A DNA stretch of 64,000 bases from Cladocopium goreaui (Eukaryota > Sar > Dinophyceae > Suessiales > Symbiodiniaceae), in assembly GCA_947184155.2 (NCBI GenBank), contig CAMXCT020006567.1, forward strand, positions 310,001 through 374,000, given 5' to 3'. The first letter of the stretch is position 1. The number at the start of each line of letters is the position of its first letter. Shown here piece after piece: positions 23,038 to 35,288 of the stretch. The position numbers were made by a program, and so were the translations under genes. The notes below the pieces were generated by a model, which saw only the letters and a list, made by a program, of their open reading frames with translations, ran no database searches and had not been told where the DNA came from.

Positions 23038-24108
23038 ATGCTGCCGCGGCTCCTGGCACGCTCCGCCCCGGTTCTCCGGGTGCGGCCACATGTCGCGGTT
23101 CTCCGGCTACAGACGCGATGCTTTGCACACCCTACCAACACGCACCTGATGCGTGACAATGATGAGATGGCACCATCCTCTGAGAAGCCCATGTACAAGA
23201 ATGAGTTCGTTATGAAAACCCCCAAGGAATATGAAGAGGAGGTGAAGAAGGCTGTGAGGCACCCTGCTGTTCATGACACTTCGGAGCTCATGGAGACGTC
23301 CTATGATCTTCACCAGTTTGTGGGACAGGGAGACTTGAAGTTTGCCAACTATGACACCATTCGTGAGCCAACTTTCCCTAGGAAGCCAGACATCTCGAAA
23401 GGTGAGCTTGCTTCTGGTGCCACTGTCACCCGAACGGATGTTTGGCACGATCCCAAAGAGCCTGCCATTGTGTCAATTGCAAAGTTCTCCCCTGAGAATT
23501 TCCGACCAGTTGGTTTGGCTGAGAATGCCCCAATGCCAATAAGCACTGTCCCAGAGGGTGCTTTGGACTTCCGAGCCAACCGCCTGCCCATTGGCCATGC
23601 AGATCGCCGCCCCTTCGTGTACTTCATGACAGCAGCCAGTGCTGTGATTGCTGCTTCTCTCATCCGAGCAATTGCCGGCAAGCTGATCCTTACGCTGTGG
23701 CCAGCGAAAGATGTGTTTGCTGCTGGTATCGTGGAGGTGGACCTGCGCCCCATCCGGGTGGGGCAGAACTTCACGGTGAAGTGGCGCTCCAAGCCCGTGT
23801 TCATCCGAAAGCGCACACCCGAGCAGATTGCCTCTGCAAGGAAGGATGATGTGATTGCTCCATCCATGCGTGAGCCAGCCACAGACGCAGAACGTTGCAA
23901 GAAACCCGAGTGGTTGATTTGCATTGGCGTGTGCACGCACTTGGGCTGCATTCCCCAGCCAGATGCAGGAAACTACGGTGGCTACTTCTGCCCTTGCCAT
24001 GGATCACACTATGACTATGCAGGGCGCATGCGACAGGGACCTGCTCCCAAGAACTTGGAGCTCCCTCCCTACACCTTCCTTGATGAGAACACGGTGAAGC
24101 TGGGCTGA
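23038..24108 (+). CDS. Rieske iron-sulfur subunit of mitochondrial cytochrome bc1 complex
   Basis: This is an intronless 356-residue protein. It carries electrons from ubiquinol to cytochrome c1 in complex III at the inner mitochondrial membrane. The [2Fe-2S] site is complete: CTHLGC (Cys299, His301) and CPCHGSH (Cys318, His321), with Cys304 and Cys320 for the disulfide. The N-terminus is Arg-rich and lacks acidic residues for about 38 residues (LLARSAPVLRVRPHVAVLRL), a good mitochondrial presequence. The membrane helix is near residues 197-215 (FVYFMTAASAVIAASLI), followed by the flexible hinge. At 356 residues it is much longer than typical mitochondrial Rieske proteins because of a roughly 150-residue region before the helix. 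The first ATG is chosen because the presequence starts there and a spliced-leader-like motif abuts it. The absence of introns contrasts with all neighbouring genes and suggests a retroposed copy. Confidence 0.95.
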   Translation: MLPRLLARSAPVLRVRPHVAVLRLQTRCFAHPTNTHLMRDNDEMAPSSEKPMYKNEFVMKTPKEYEEEVKKAVRHPAVHDTSELMETSYDLHQFVGQGDLKFANYDTIREPTFPRKPDISKGELASGATVTRTDVWHDPKEPAIVSIAKFSPENFRPVGLAENAPMPISTVPEGALDFRANRLPIGHADRRPFVYFMTAASAVIAASLIRAIAGKLILTLWPAKDVFAAGIVEVDLRPIRVGQNFTVKWRSKPVFIRKRTPEQIASARKDDVIAPSMREPATDAERCKKPEWLICIGVCTHLGCIPQPDAGNYGGYFCPCHGSHYDYAGRMRQGPAPKNLELPPYTFLDENTVKLG

Positions 24109-26221
24109 GTGGCAATGGCACTAGGCTGTCGGCAAACTTGTTTGCTTCATTTGTTTCTTGTAATTTCTTAAGACTTGAGTGACTTCAATGTGGTGCTTTT
24201 TGACGATGCTTTCAGCATTTAAGATCGCAAGAACTGTACCTTGAGAACCTGACGCATTGCGATTTCATGGCTAGAGGAAAAATATTGAACGATCCGTCAC
24301 AGATAGCAGTCGGTTTTCCATGCTCGCTGGTTGTGTAAGCTTGTTGTTGCAGCTGCATTTTGCCCTTGCCATACATTCAAATCCCGCGGCGCTGTGTTCA
24401 GACAAGCAGCACGCATGGCAAAAGGATAGGTGTAGGTCGTTGCAGGTCAGCAGACATCATGACAACCATCCATTTTTTGTGCGTTGTAGATATCTGAAGC
24501 AGCTAGCTGTCAAGAGAAGGGCCCCAGCTCTGGACTTTTTTTCGCAGTTGTTGCTTAGCTGGCTTAGCTCACCTTGGGCTGTTTGTCCCATGGCTATCCA
24601 TAGCTCACACCGTCCATCACCGTCCTAAGACCACTGGAATCCACGATCCACCGAATCCGGAATCTGCTGGGTGCAGACGTGCTCTCTAAGCCGCGTCATG
24701 CAGACCAGTACCACTGTGGATGAGGCCCAAATACCATGGGGAAAGGAGCAAAGTCGTAGGGGTTGACGGTCTGGTCAATGTAAAAGATCGCAGCAGTTTG
24801 AATAGCAGTGCTAAATTATACGTATATAACATATATATATATATAATTTGTATATATTATATAATAACATATCTACATATAATATATATCAAACTTAAGT
24901 AATTGATTACTATTCATGGCTAATAACCACAACACTGAGCTTTTTCGCTGGTGTCAGCGCCAGGCCTTGTCTAAGCGGCTCCAGCTCTCACCCGGATTTG
25001 TGGAAAAGCTCCTGCCGCAGGTGGTGGATTTGGTGTTGGGGACCTCAATGGGGCCCTGGTTGCTGTCCTGGGTTCGGCAGTTGGGGCGACCAACCAACGT
25101 CATAAACGGATAGTGGCGAATCAACCAGGTGAATGTGGAGAATGAAAATATAAACTGTGGATGTCATTCTGGATATGAATTCTGTGTGTCTACTTCAGTA
25201 CCTGTACCAGGGGTTGGTACCTGTCCCATTTTGGGAATATTGGACATCACCTTATAGTAGCCATTATAGACCATATACCTAATGGTTGGGTGATGTTCAA
25301 TGGGGACATTTAATGACCTGATGTGGACGGTGCGACGGGCGCTGAGGAGATACTCCAAACTCTTGCCGCAAGGGGAAGAGCACGCCATTCGAAGGCGTCA
25401 TGCCGAGTGCCAGCAAACCTGAAGTCGCCAGGAAACGAAGCGAACTCTGACAGAGATCCCCAATGGTTTTAGGATATCTTAAAGTCTTAAGACTAGTCCT
25501 TGGGATACCCGGATACAATGCATCGAAATGATTCAACATGTAAACAGAATTCTGTTTGCCAAACAGATAACAGATGCATACAGATGCGTTGAATCTTTCT
25601 GCGCCTCCACTTTAGCCGGCGATTTTCGTGCCTCAAGGGGCTCGAGAGACTTCTTGGCGTCCGCCAAAGACTTGGGATTTCGTTCATTGCAGGCAGTCAG
25701 GCGCTGAGAGAATGTTGGAATCTGTTCATTTCACCGGAGGTCCGTAGGTTGGTAGGGCTGTGATCAGTGAGGTTACTGTTTTTGTATTTTCCAGGTGACG
25801 AACATATCAAACATGAATTCTGGCTGATCTCGAGACCTTGAGACTTCCAAGATCTTGCAAGTCATCTAACCTGATTTTTTTTTCACCAGTTGGGAACCAG
25901 TGCCAAGGCTCATCAAATTTTCAGCTTCTCGGAGTCGATTCAAAAGAACACCAACCCAGAGGTCCGGGTGGCTCCTCCTTGTGCATCCACTGGGATCTTC
26001 CTGATACATTTGATACCCAGCTGCAGGGCTCAGGCAGTCTTTCGTCCAGTCGGCTCTTTGTGCAAAACTCAGCATCAGTCGTAGAGGACGTCCTAATTTT
26101 TTTTGATCCACTTACTCTATTATCTCTATTTGATTCTACTTGGAACTTCCAAAAAACACCTCAGCAATGTGGGATTCTAATGGATTCTATGGGTCTTCCA
26201 CCACCTCAGCTTCTCAGCGCC
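24109..26221 (+). other. Spacer with two weak exon-like stretches
   Basis: Stretches 24916-25113 (RWCQRQALSKRLQLSP, FVEKLLPQVVDLVLG) and about 25316-25422 (MWTVRRALRRYSKLLPQ, then EEHAIRRRHAECQQT) read like helical protein but match no family I know and lack clear partners. An AT microsatellite lies at about 24820-24900. The rest shows nothing coding. Confidence 0.3.
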
Positions 26222-29200
26222 ATGGCATCAATGGCCTCGCGCTTTGCAGCGTTGCGAGCGGGTCGTTGCGTGCTGTTGGTGCAGGTGAGACTTCCATTGA
26301 ACAGCGGATCAAATTGACACACACAGGCAATACAGCAGCATTTGCCATAAATTTTGCTATATGGGTATGGATCAATACCTATTAATACCATTTTTAGGGG
26401 GATGAACATCCATTTACCAGCTATTTTGATGTGAACTACAGGGGTACAAGGTTTTGACACACTGCCATATTTCATCCAGATTTCTGATTTTGGGATATCG
26501 GATATGTGGGGGTATCCTCCAGGGTATCCTCCAGAATTGTTCAACAAAATCACTTCAATCACTTCAATCCATGGAATCCATGGTGGCGTTGGCTGTTGTG
26601 AGGCTCCGCTCCGGCGAGGTTTCTCGTCCAGTGATGGCAGGAAGCTGGGTCCTTTGGCAGGTGTCAAGGTGCTGGATATGACCAGGGTGCTGGCAGGACC
26701 CGGGTCACGTCGGGTGAATCATCGGTGAATATGCCTTTCCCATATTTTTTTCAGTTGAACATGAACATCATTATTATATATTACTATTCTTCATTTACAC
26801 ATATGGGATTTCCCATGATTTCCCATGGATTTCCCATGGATTTCCCATGGATTTCCCATGATTTCCCATGGATTTCCCATTCTTTGACGTTTTTATTGCT
26901 CGCGTTACCGGCAGGACCATGCTGCACGCAGATCTTGGGCGATCTGGGCGCCGAGATCATCAAGTTGGAGCGACCCAAAGTGGGCGACGACACCCGAGGC
27001 TTTGCCCCACCCTTCCTGCCAGGGGCCGAAGAGGTGAACGGCTGGTGGAAGGGGTGGTTTTCATGGATTGGAGGATTGGAGGATAGCCTAGTTATGCTAG
27101 TTATGCCTTAGTGGAAGATGGTGGGGCTTGGAGGATAGCCTAGGATAGCCTAGTTATGCTAGTTATGCCGCTATGTTTTATGGCGGTTTTCATGGATCAC
27201 TAATATGGATTACATATGGATTACATATGGATAACGTGTGGAGAACATGTGGAAACCACTGGGATTTTGGGAGGATTCCAAATGTTGAGACAAGCCCCGA
27301 CCAAGTTCCGTGACTTCCATGGTGAGGCGCCGATGGCGGCCTACTTTGCCGCGCAGAACCGGAACAAAAGCTCTGTGACGCTGAACTATACCAAGCCTGA
27401 GGGCCAGGAGCGATGCTTGGATGAAGGCCATGATTTTGGATCTGGATGATCTGGCAATTTCATCTTGAAAAATCAGAGTTTCACTGAAACTCAACATCTT
27501 GATCAGTTTGGAAACTCAAGCGCTCCTGCGCTTCACCCAGGATTTCACATCTAGGATTTCATTCCAGGTTGTCCCATGTTTTCCCAACATTTTCCCAACA
27601 TTTCGTTGCAGGAGATCGTGAAGCGGCTGCTGAAATCCAGCGACGTCATGGTCGAAAATTTCAAGGCAGGTACGCTGGAGAAGTATGGTCTCAGTTTCTT
27701 GGCGCGGAAAATGGCTGCAGTCTGCAACAAATATGTAAAACATATATAGATAATGTACATAATGTACATAGTATATAGATGCATATAGTAACTTAGTATA
27801 TATATATGTATATAATATATATATAGATGTATAAACATACTATACAGATCTATAAAGATCTCCTTGTTTTTGTGGCATGAATTTCTGACGGCACCAGGTT
27901 ACCGGCACCTGAAGGAGGAGTTTCCATCCTTGGTCTACTGTTCCATTACTGGCTTCGGGCAGACAGGACCCTACAGCCCCCGCCCTGGTTACGATGCATT
28001 GGTGCAGGCCATGGGTGGCTACATGAGTGTCACCGGTGAACCCGAAGGGGAACCCATGAAAGTGGGCGTGCCGGTGCAAGATTTGTACGCCGGGCTACAT
28101 GGTGTGATTGGAATCCTGGCTGCCTTGCGACATGCATCCCTGACCGGTGAAGGACAACATGTTGAAGCTGGGCTGCAGATTGAGTGCTGGGAAGTTTGCT
28201 GCTTGTGCTTGGTTTGTGAAGTCCTCCTACTCAGTCCTACTCCTGTTGGGTTTGTGGTTTGATCATCTTCGAAGATTTTGGATACCGTGAAGGATGCTTA
28301 ATGACTTTGTTTGATCTCTTACTTTCGCCTTCTCTTTGCAGTGCAGCATACGCATTACGTCCTGGAGTTGCATTCAGTGTCCATGACTTTCAGCCCTTCA
28401 AAAAGGCAACAGTGACAGACATCCAATATGCTGAGGATGAAAATTCAAGCGAGGGTTTGGATTGATGAAACATTGATGATAAATCACGATAAATCCATAC
28501 TGAGCTAAGTGATTTTCAGATTAGAATCCCAGCCCTATCGCCCTATCTCCATTGAGGACATTGGCATGCTGGATGTGAGCACTTCCATGCTGGCCAACCA
28601 AGCAAGCAATTTCTTGGCCACAGGCGAAGTGCCCAAGCGCTTGGGAAATCAACATCCCAACATCGTTCCGTACCAGGTGGGCTTCGATGTCAGAGATGTC
28701 TCAAAAGAACGATGGAACGTGCTGTGAAAACCAATTTACCCTGCTAAAGTCGTTCTCCGTTTTTCCGTTCTCAGTAGATTTAGTGAACGGTCCTCAGTTC
28801 TTCTGTTCCAGTTCATCCAAATGTCGAGTTTTTCTCTGACCATGATATCATGGCGTGCCACTTCGGCAGGTGATGCCAGCGGCAGATGGATACTTCACCT
28901 TGGCCGTAGGCAACGACCCCACATTTGAGCGATTCATCTCGGTGGCTATCAAGGTCGCTGCTGGGGTTTTCTGTGTGATGATGGTCTGATGTTTTTTTTC
29001 AAGGGGTTGAAAAGTTAAAAACCAAAGGGTTGGATGGTGAAACACGATTGGTTGTAGTATGTTATAGTCAATGACTCTTGAACATGGTTTTCATGAATGA
29101 TACTTCTGATTTGAAAGACGTTTCATGGCCGCCCCAGCGTTTTTTGATGGACTCTTGCGTTCAAATTTGTTGGTCATTGGTTTTATTTTCTAAGTAGTCT

Positions 29201-30579
29201 TTTGCCCTTTACTATCTTTACTGCCAAAGTCATTTGGCAAAAAGGGAGTAAGCCATTTTGAGTGAAACGCTACAGATGTTCAACTCATCTTTAGATTCTT
29301 TAGATCAATTTTGAGAATGAGAAAATGATCATCCAACTCATCTTTTCATTCAAAAACTCATCAAAATTCGATCATCTTCATCCATTTTCTCCGTTTTCTC
29401 CTATCATTTAGATCAGTTAAGATCAGCCAGGCAGCTCCAGAAGCCAACGCTGAGAAGTTGTTGGAAGATGATCGCTTCAAGACACAGACAGCACGGGTGG
29501 ACAACCGGAGACTGGGTGGAGCCATTGGTGGCCCGTGGCTTTCCCCGGGCTAAGAAATGCCCAGCAAAAACGGGGGAACAACATGGCAGGATAAGGGGAG
29601 CTTTCTTATTCGAGTTTATCAACATGATAGTTTTGCAATGTTTTGCACGTCTTGAGGTTTTGGATCAGTGAATGGGATTGGAATGCGATTGGAGACTGAA
29701 TTGGCATCGATTGCATCTCTTCTAAAAGGGTCACCAGGGTCTTGTACTTCGAAGCAGTATATGATCTGAGTTTTTCTTGCCGTCTTCCGTCTTTCCAAGC
29801 GACCTGGAAGTACCAACATGGATCCCACCCAAAGTGGGAAGCGGTATTTCTGGCAGATTATAACCATTTGTAACCTATCAGAGTCAGATTCCTGGCTCTC
29901 AGGAAGCTGGTCACGGACACCTGCAATGACATCACCAGGAGTGCACCACAGGCACCACAGGTGGCACCGGCTTCTGTTCCCCATGAGTTCCCCATGAGTG
30001 CCTTCCTGCAGGAAAAAACCCGTGGCTTGGTGGTTGGATGAGTTGGAGAAAGCCAGCGTTGGCTGCTCTCCCATCAAGAACCTGAAGGCCGATGTTTGAC
30101 GACGTCTGCGGCAAGACCACGTCTGTGGTCTGTTTTTGAGAAAACAGCATGTGCCAATTCCGCCACTAAAATCCGTTGAATGCTGAGAACACAAAATTCT
30201 GTAGTCACTGTAGTCACTGGAATTCGAGACTCCAACATTCTTCGGAGCCGAATGTCATGATGGCAGGAAGTCTTCGATGATCCGCATGTGAAAGCGCCCC
30301 TCGGCAGTTTGGATGGCGTTGCCCAGTCCATTGGTGACCTGCGCTGTACCAAGGAGGGAGATGCTGATCGAAATGCCCATCAAAGGCGCTGCGAAACCAC
30401 TAGTCACCTAGTCGTTGAACTTGTGAACTGCCCTACATTTTAAGCATAGCATATCTTTACCCATTCTTTATCCACATGCCGAATCTCCCATATCATTTGT
30501 CATATCATATTGCTTAAACTGGCTATTTTTACCCATATAAATCCGTATATACTTATATATACATATAATATATATATAT

Positions 30580-30610
<31 letters not shown>

Positions 30611-31373
30611 ATATATATATAATATATATATATACAGACGTATACTGATATATAAGTAATATCTTTATATGTCTGTATATCATGTGGTCAAGCGGCGCGG
30701 CAGCTGCTTGATTTTCGGGATGGATCATCAGACCTCTTCGACCATATGTTTGGAGGATGAGCTATGTTGGATCGTGACGAGGGTGCCGAGGTTTTGAACC
30801 CATAGCACTGGTTGAACATGGACAGAATCATTCATAGAATTGGATTGATGGGAAAATTTACAGGAAAGCCCTATATTTGATGGTAAAAACCATGGTTTCC
30901 TGTAGATTTTCCCTTAAACCAATCCATTGAATCATAGAATATGGACCATGAATGACCATGAATGACCATGAATGACAATGACTATCGATGGCTATGTGTT
31001 GTACCAACAACTGTCCCACAGAATCTGAGAGAAACAGTGGATTTCCAGTGATTTCCCATGGAGAAATGACCCCATTTTACCCACCATGGATGTCATGGAT
31101 AACTATTGGATGACGAAATTTGTAGTGCCAACAGAATCTGAGATAAACAGTGGATTAACCATTACATGCTATAGTGTTAATTATGAAACCAATTTTCTCC
31201 AGTTTCTCCAGTGGAAATCCTCGGCAGGGCACCAGAAACCGGCCAAGTTGGTGGCTTCGCCGCTGAAGTTCTCCGCGACGCCGGCCTCCTACCGCAGCGC
31301 GCCGCCGCAACTGGGGGAACACACTGAGGAGGTGCTCAACAGGGCGGGATTCAGCGACACAGAGCTGGAGTAA
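26222..31373 (+). CDS. Class III CoA-transferase (CaiB/BaiF/AMACR-type), mitochondrial, multi-exon
   Basis: Exons proposed: 26222-26284, 26603-26696, 26915-27033, 27306-27407, 27612-27687, 27898-28166, 28557-28676, 28870-28953, 29422-~29510, 29903-29938, 30012-30087, 30267-~30290 or later, ~31220-31373. Exon 1 encodes a targeting peptide ([19 protein letters not shown], continued as [12 protein letters not shown]). The family signature follows: [34 protein letters not shown] (with the GDDTRGF loop), [108 protein letters not shown] and SPLKFSATP. The Asp nucleophile expected after the GRPGYD region cannot be fixed by eye. The enzyme should move CoA between organic acids or racemise acyl-CoA; the substrate is unknown. 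Three introns start with GA and two with GC. A TAA stops the frame just before a conserved-looking tail. Confidence 0.88.
26359..26470. mobile_element. Introner-like element, family A copy 2
   Basis: Same core as the copy at 18466: GGGTATGGATCAATACC to GGTTTTGACACACTGCC. It lies in the first intron of the CoA-transferase gene. Confidence 0.85.
26806..26881. repeat. TTTCCCATGGA tandem repeat
   Basis: About six imperfect copies of GATTTCCCATG(G) fill most of the second CoA-transferase intron. Confidence 0.85.
27737..27850. repeat. AT-rich microsatellite
   Basis: TATATA/TACATA tracts in a CoA-transferase intron. Confidence 0.8.
28343..28454 (+). other. Exon-like stretch inside a CoA-transferase intron
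   Basis: After TTTGCAG the frame reads [19 protein letters not shown] then [18 protein letters not shown]. It does not match the CoA-transferase fold, and the flanking exons (ending 28166, starting 28557) join well without it. It could be an alternative exon, a fragment of another gene, or chance. Confidence 0.25.
30544..30660. repeat. TATA microsatellite
   Basis: Long (TA)n and ATATAATATA tracts in a CoA-transferase intron. Confidence 0.85.
30838..30932. mobile_element. Introner-like TIR element, family C copy 2
   Basis: Runs from TTGGATTGATGGGAAAAT to TTTTCCCTTAAACCAATCC, with the shared centre GATGGTAAAAACCATGG. Both sides carry TCATAGAAT, a 9-bp probable target-site duplication. Confidence 0.85.
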
Positions 31374-32108
31374 CTGAAAAAGAACGGTGTCTTGGAAGAT
31401 GAACATATGGGAAAGTGATGGGAAAATGATGGGAAAATGATGGGAACATATGTTATCTTGGAGAATTGATGATCATTGGGATTTTTTTCATCACCCCTTA
31501 TGATGGATTCGGGAAATTTGATCATTGAAATACTCAGGGATTGTGATGGGAATGGTTGAATTTTAAATGGGATTCAAGGAAAGAATAGTGGATCTGGGTG
31601 TGTTCGAGAATGGGGTATACCGTACAACTCCCCAAAATGGTCATTTCATGAAGACATGATGAACAATCAGATGGAATAAAGGTAACCCACCTCCAAAGCC
31701 ATGTAAATTTGGGGTGATTTTAAGGATCTGAAACTCTGAAACCAGCCATTTTTTGGGGTTGATAAGACCCAGAACCATACGGGAAGATGTAATGATGGGC
31801 TTATGAGATGATTGGAGGGTTTTGCGAATTTGCTACTTTGAAAGATACGCTGGATCCCTAAAACAGCTGCAAATCCTAGATGACTCGTTGTCTCCTGGAA
31901 GGCATTCTGTGTATCTCTATGTAATTTTCTAATATTTTCTATTTGGTTTCACATGTTTCACTTCAGTGAAGTCCTGTGAAGTCCTTTCATCCAAGCCCAG
32001 GTGTTGTGTGAGCCTTCTGATCGATTGAGATGTACAGCTTTCGGTGCTCGGCGAAAGCCGTTGGCATCTCTGGTTACCCACTGCCCACGTGTGGGTTCTG
32101 CGTTGCAG
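31374..32108. other. Spacer between the CoA-transferase and RRP6 genes
   Basis: No gene recognised. 31590-31690 begins GGGTGTGTTCGAGAATGGGG and looks like a degenerate left half of a family E element. The first exon(s) of RRP6 may lie at the right end: an open frame from 32001 runs into the exon at 32109. Confidence 0.4.
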
Positions 32109-35100
32109 ATCGTTTTAAAAGGAACGAGAGATGCCTTCAAGACCTTCATGTCATGTCAGAATTGCACTTTACCTGCGGGATATCAAACACAGAAATGGGT
32201 GGTATCAACATGTATAAACTATATAAACCATCCCCAAACAGTAGGTTTATTGTTGCTTGCCCACATTCATGGACAAACACACAGACATCAGAATCTCTGT
32301 TCGCTGACCGCTGACCAGGATCTGAAAAACTTCAATCTCCTGGTGGACAGCATTGATGACATCTTGGAGCGTGCGGATAAGCATCTCAGGTGGTGTAGCC
32401 CTTGACGAAACTCCCGGAGATCCCAAAGTCCCAAAAGTGAGGTTTTTTTGTTTTTGTTTTTTTTTGTTTTTTTGATAAGTATAGAATCAATGATCCACTA
32501 CCCAAAGTGGGTTTTTAACATAGCCATGGTATAGATGGCCCATAGAAATAGATGGTTTACCTATTAAACATGGTGATTTTCCATGGCAAACTGTTAGTCA
32601 TAACCAGAGGGTAATTCATTTTAATGAGCCCGAAGGGAATATCCACAATGATCCAGATTTTTGAGTGAACTTCTCTCCAGCAAGTCATGATGGCATCCAG
32701 CGATTTTTTTTCTGCACAGGGACGCCGCTGCTGGTGTGCAAAGAGAGGCGCCTCAGCAGTGGTGTAAGGTTGGGGTATTGGTGTCGCACGGAATCTTGGA
32801 ACTCCAATGACGATTTCAAACTAAGAGATGTTATGCGATGTTTTTTTTATTATCCTTTTCCTGTTGTTTATATTGTTTTCCCTGTTGTTTTAAGCCCTCT
32901 TATAGTCCAGATAGAATCCCAGATCTTCTCACTTTTGAGTAGTATTTCCACATCCATTCTGACCAGGAGGTGGCAGAAGAGGAGGAAGCACCTGCTGCAG
33001 GCTCTGACTTTGGGTTTCCGGGAGCCTGGAGATTACAGGGACATTTGTTGGTTGTCCATTGATGTGGGAAACCAAGAATAAACCTACCATTTGGGGATGG
33101 TTTATACCACCCATTTATCATGATCTTGGGGATGGTGTATGATTCCGTTTACCACATGATTTCGGCAAATCAATTCCAAGTGAGCCACGTGGTGAAAAAC
33201 ATCTATGACAATCTATGAAGCAGCAGATTTTGGACTTGCTCGCAGATTTGAATGTCCCATGACCCCTGTTACGAATCTGTCAATTTTCACTATAACTTTT
33301 TTTTTGGCACAATCAGCGTCACAGTTATGCTTGATGATTCCTCTTGATTATGCCGTTCATTGTGACCAGGATTCATTCATGGTAAGGATATATAAGGATG
33401 CCGGTTATGCCGATAATAGGTTTTTCCATTATAAACCATAGAAATAGTTCATTCATCCACTCAAAATGAAGTTGTGCCATGTTATGCCCCCTTCCTCCCT
33501 CTTTCCTTCGCCTTTGTGCGAGGACCGGCCGGTCCTCAACCTGGGAGCCGATTGCCGAAGCCGCAGGTCGTCCCGGACTCCGGTCGCATTGGATCTATTT
33601 TCCAGCTATGAGTGGAAAATAGTGGATAGCCTATTTTGGATCATCAATCTATGGGATAATCCTATATTTTCAATGTTTTTCTTGTTTCCGAAGATGATAT
33701 GGGATGATCCACTATGATTCGTGGTTTTGGGGCTGAACAAGCAGGATGGAGGTTGATGATAGCCATGGCAGAACCTCTTATATAACTTTCAGACGCCTCA
33801 CACACAGAATTTGGGTGTTATGGCAGATAGAAAAACATAGACTCAATAGATTCTCAATAGATTCTCAACAGACCATCAACTTTTTGGGTGTTCCAACAGG
33901 TTCCAACATCTGATGCCATGGGCTTTCCGCAGCATCCCCCTTTGTACCAGGTGCGCTGGCGACATCTCATAGACAACCATCGGACGCACTTTGTTCCGAG
34001 GCCCAGCCCCCTTTTTAAGCCATTGAGCGGGCTGAGAAGCGGGGCTGAGATGGGCTGAGTGCTCTACACGACGAATGTGAATCCACCAATTCTGGTCTAC
34101 CGAGTCTACGGATGTATATTTAACATATTTAGCAACTAGCATCATTTAGCATATTTCAGCATGCCAATCTTCAGCCACGGACCAACGCTGCGATCACTTT
34201 CCAGTGACGACTTCATTTCAGAGACCTTGGCGCAGATTGCTGGTGAAGCACAACGAGTCCGAGTCTCCCTTGGCGCCAAAGCTTGTGGAAGCGCAGGAGA
34301 AGGTGAGTCACGAGTGTGTGGGATTTTCGGGAGATTTTCATTGTTTATTGTTTCATGTATTGTACAATGTTTTGTTTATTGAGTTTTGGGTTTTACAAAC
34401 AAGATCCAAACAGTAGCAAATCTTTGGGATGTGGGTATGGATCAATACCTATTAATACCATTTTTAGTGGGATGAACATCCATAAATCCCAGCTATTTTG
34501 ATGTGAACTACAGGGGTACAAGGTTTTGACACACTGCCATGTCATCTTTTTGTTTGATATTGGTCCTATTGGTTCATAGTTGGGTAAGGCTTGCTGATTC
34601 CTCAAACGCTCAGAAAGCTCCGGAGACTTTGCATGTGCAGGTTGGAATCAGACCCGCATCTGCTGGCAGTGGCGTCCTGTGCTTAGCACTTTGAAGGCAC
34701 ACATTTCTGTCATCATTCGTTTAACGTTTGCATGATGAAACTTCACATTGCCAAAGACCATCTTCATATACAATCGCTATGAAAATCATCTTGATCATCT
34801 TGATATACAATCATAGAAAAGAATATGATACCCTCTGGTTATTTAACATAGCCATGGAAAATCACCATTTTTAATAGGTAAACCCAGTTAAACCCAGGTA
34901 AACCATCTATAAATGGGCCATTTTCCAAGCAGCTACTGTTGATTTCAAGTGAGTTGATCTTCGTCAGGGGAAGACCGCGGAGACACCAGAGCTGTCATCA
35001 CATCTGGCGGCCATGGGGGTTGGAAATCGACCCCAGGAGCACATCTGATCTGCCGAGAATCGATGGGATGATGAAATGGGATAATCAAACATGCTCAAAC

Positions 35101-35270
35101 ATGCCAAAACCAGGGATATCCACTGGATACCCTCATATCCACTGGATATCCACTGGATATCCAAACAGTTCGCGATTGGTCGAGTCGTATGTCGAACTTG
35201 GCCCTGCCGTTGAAGCCGAACGTTCGGATCCCAGGACTTGGCTCTGGCGCATCCATACGAAGAGGCTCTG
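32109..35270 (+). CDS. RRP6/EXOSC10 nuclear exosome 3'-5' exonuclease, N-terminal exons
   Basis: Exons proposed: 32109-32159 (IVLKGTRDAFKTFM), 32319-~32389 (DLKNFNLLVDSIDDILERA), ~32967-33030 (frame uncertain), 34222-34302 (RPWRRLLVKHNE), 34968-35036 (ETPELSSHLAAMGVGNRPQ) and 35235-~35270 (DLALAHPYEEAL). FNLLVDSIDDILERA matches the end of the PMC2NT domain that docks RRP6 to its partner (Rrp47/C1D in model organisms). AHPYEEAL corresponds to the HPY motif that precedes the exonuclease domain in EXOSC10. The exonuclease exons resume only at 41113, after a different gene. The intron after 35036 needs a GA donor and is flanked by the shared sequence CCCAGGA. The start codon is not identified. 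Confidence 0.7.
32498..32614. mobile_element. Introner-like TIR element, family D copy 1
   Basis: The right arm CCATGGCAAACTGTTAGTC then ATAACCAGAGGGTA is well preserved; the left arm (TTTTTAACATAGCCATGG) is diverged. The centre GATGGTTTACCTATTAA is shared with the other family D copies. Confidence 0.7.
34429..34543. mobile_element. Introner-like element, family A copy 3
   Basis: Nearly identical to the copy at 18466-18580, flanked by ATGT on both sides. In an RRP6 intron. Confidence 0.85.
34828..34927. mobile_element. Introner-like TIR element, family D copy 2
   Basis: Left end ATACCCTCTGGTTAT and CCATGGAAAATCACCAT; right end GGGCCATTTTCC, truncated relative to the copy at 35289. In the same RRP6 intron as family A copy 3. 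Confidence 0.75.
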
Positions 35271-35288
35271 ATGAACAGAATATTGTGA

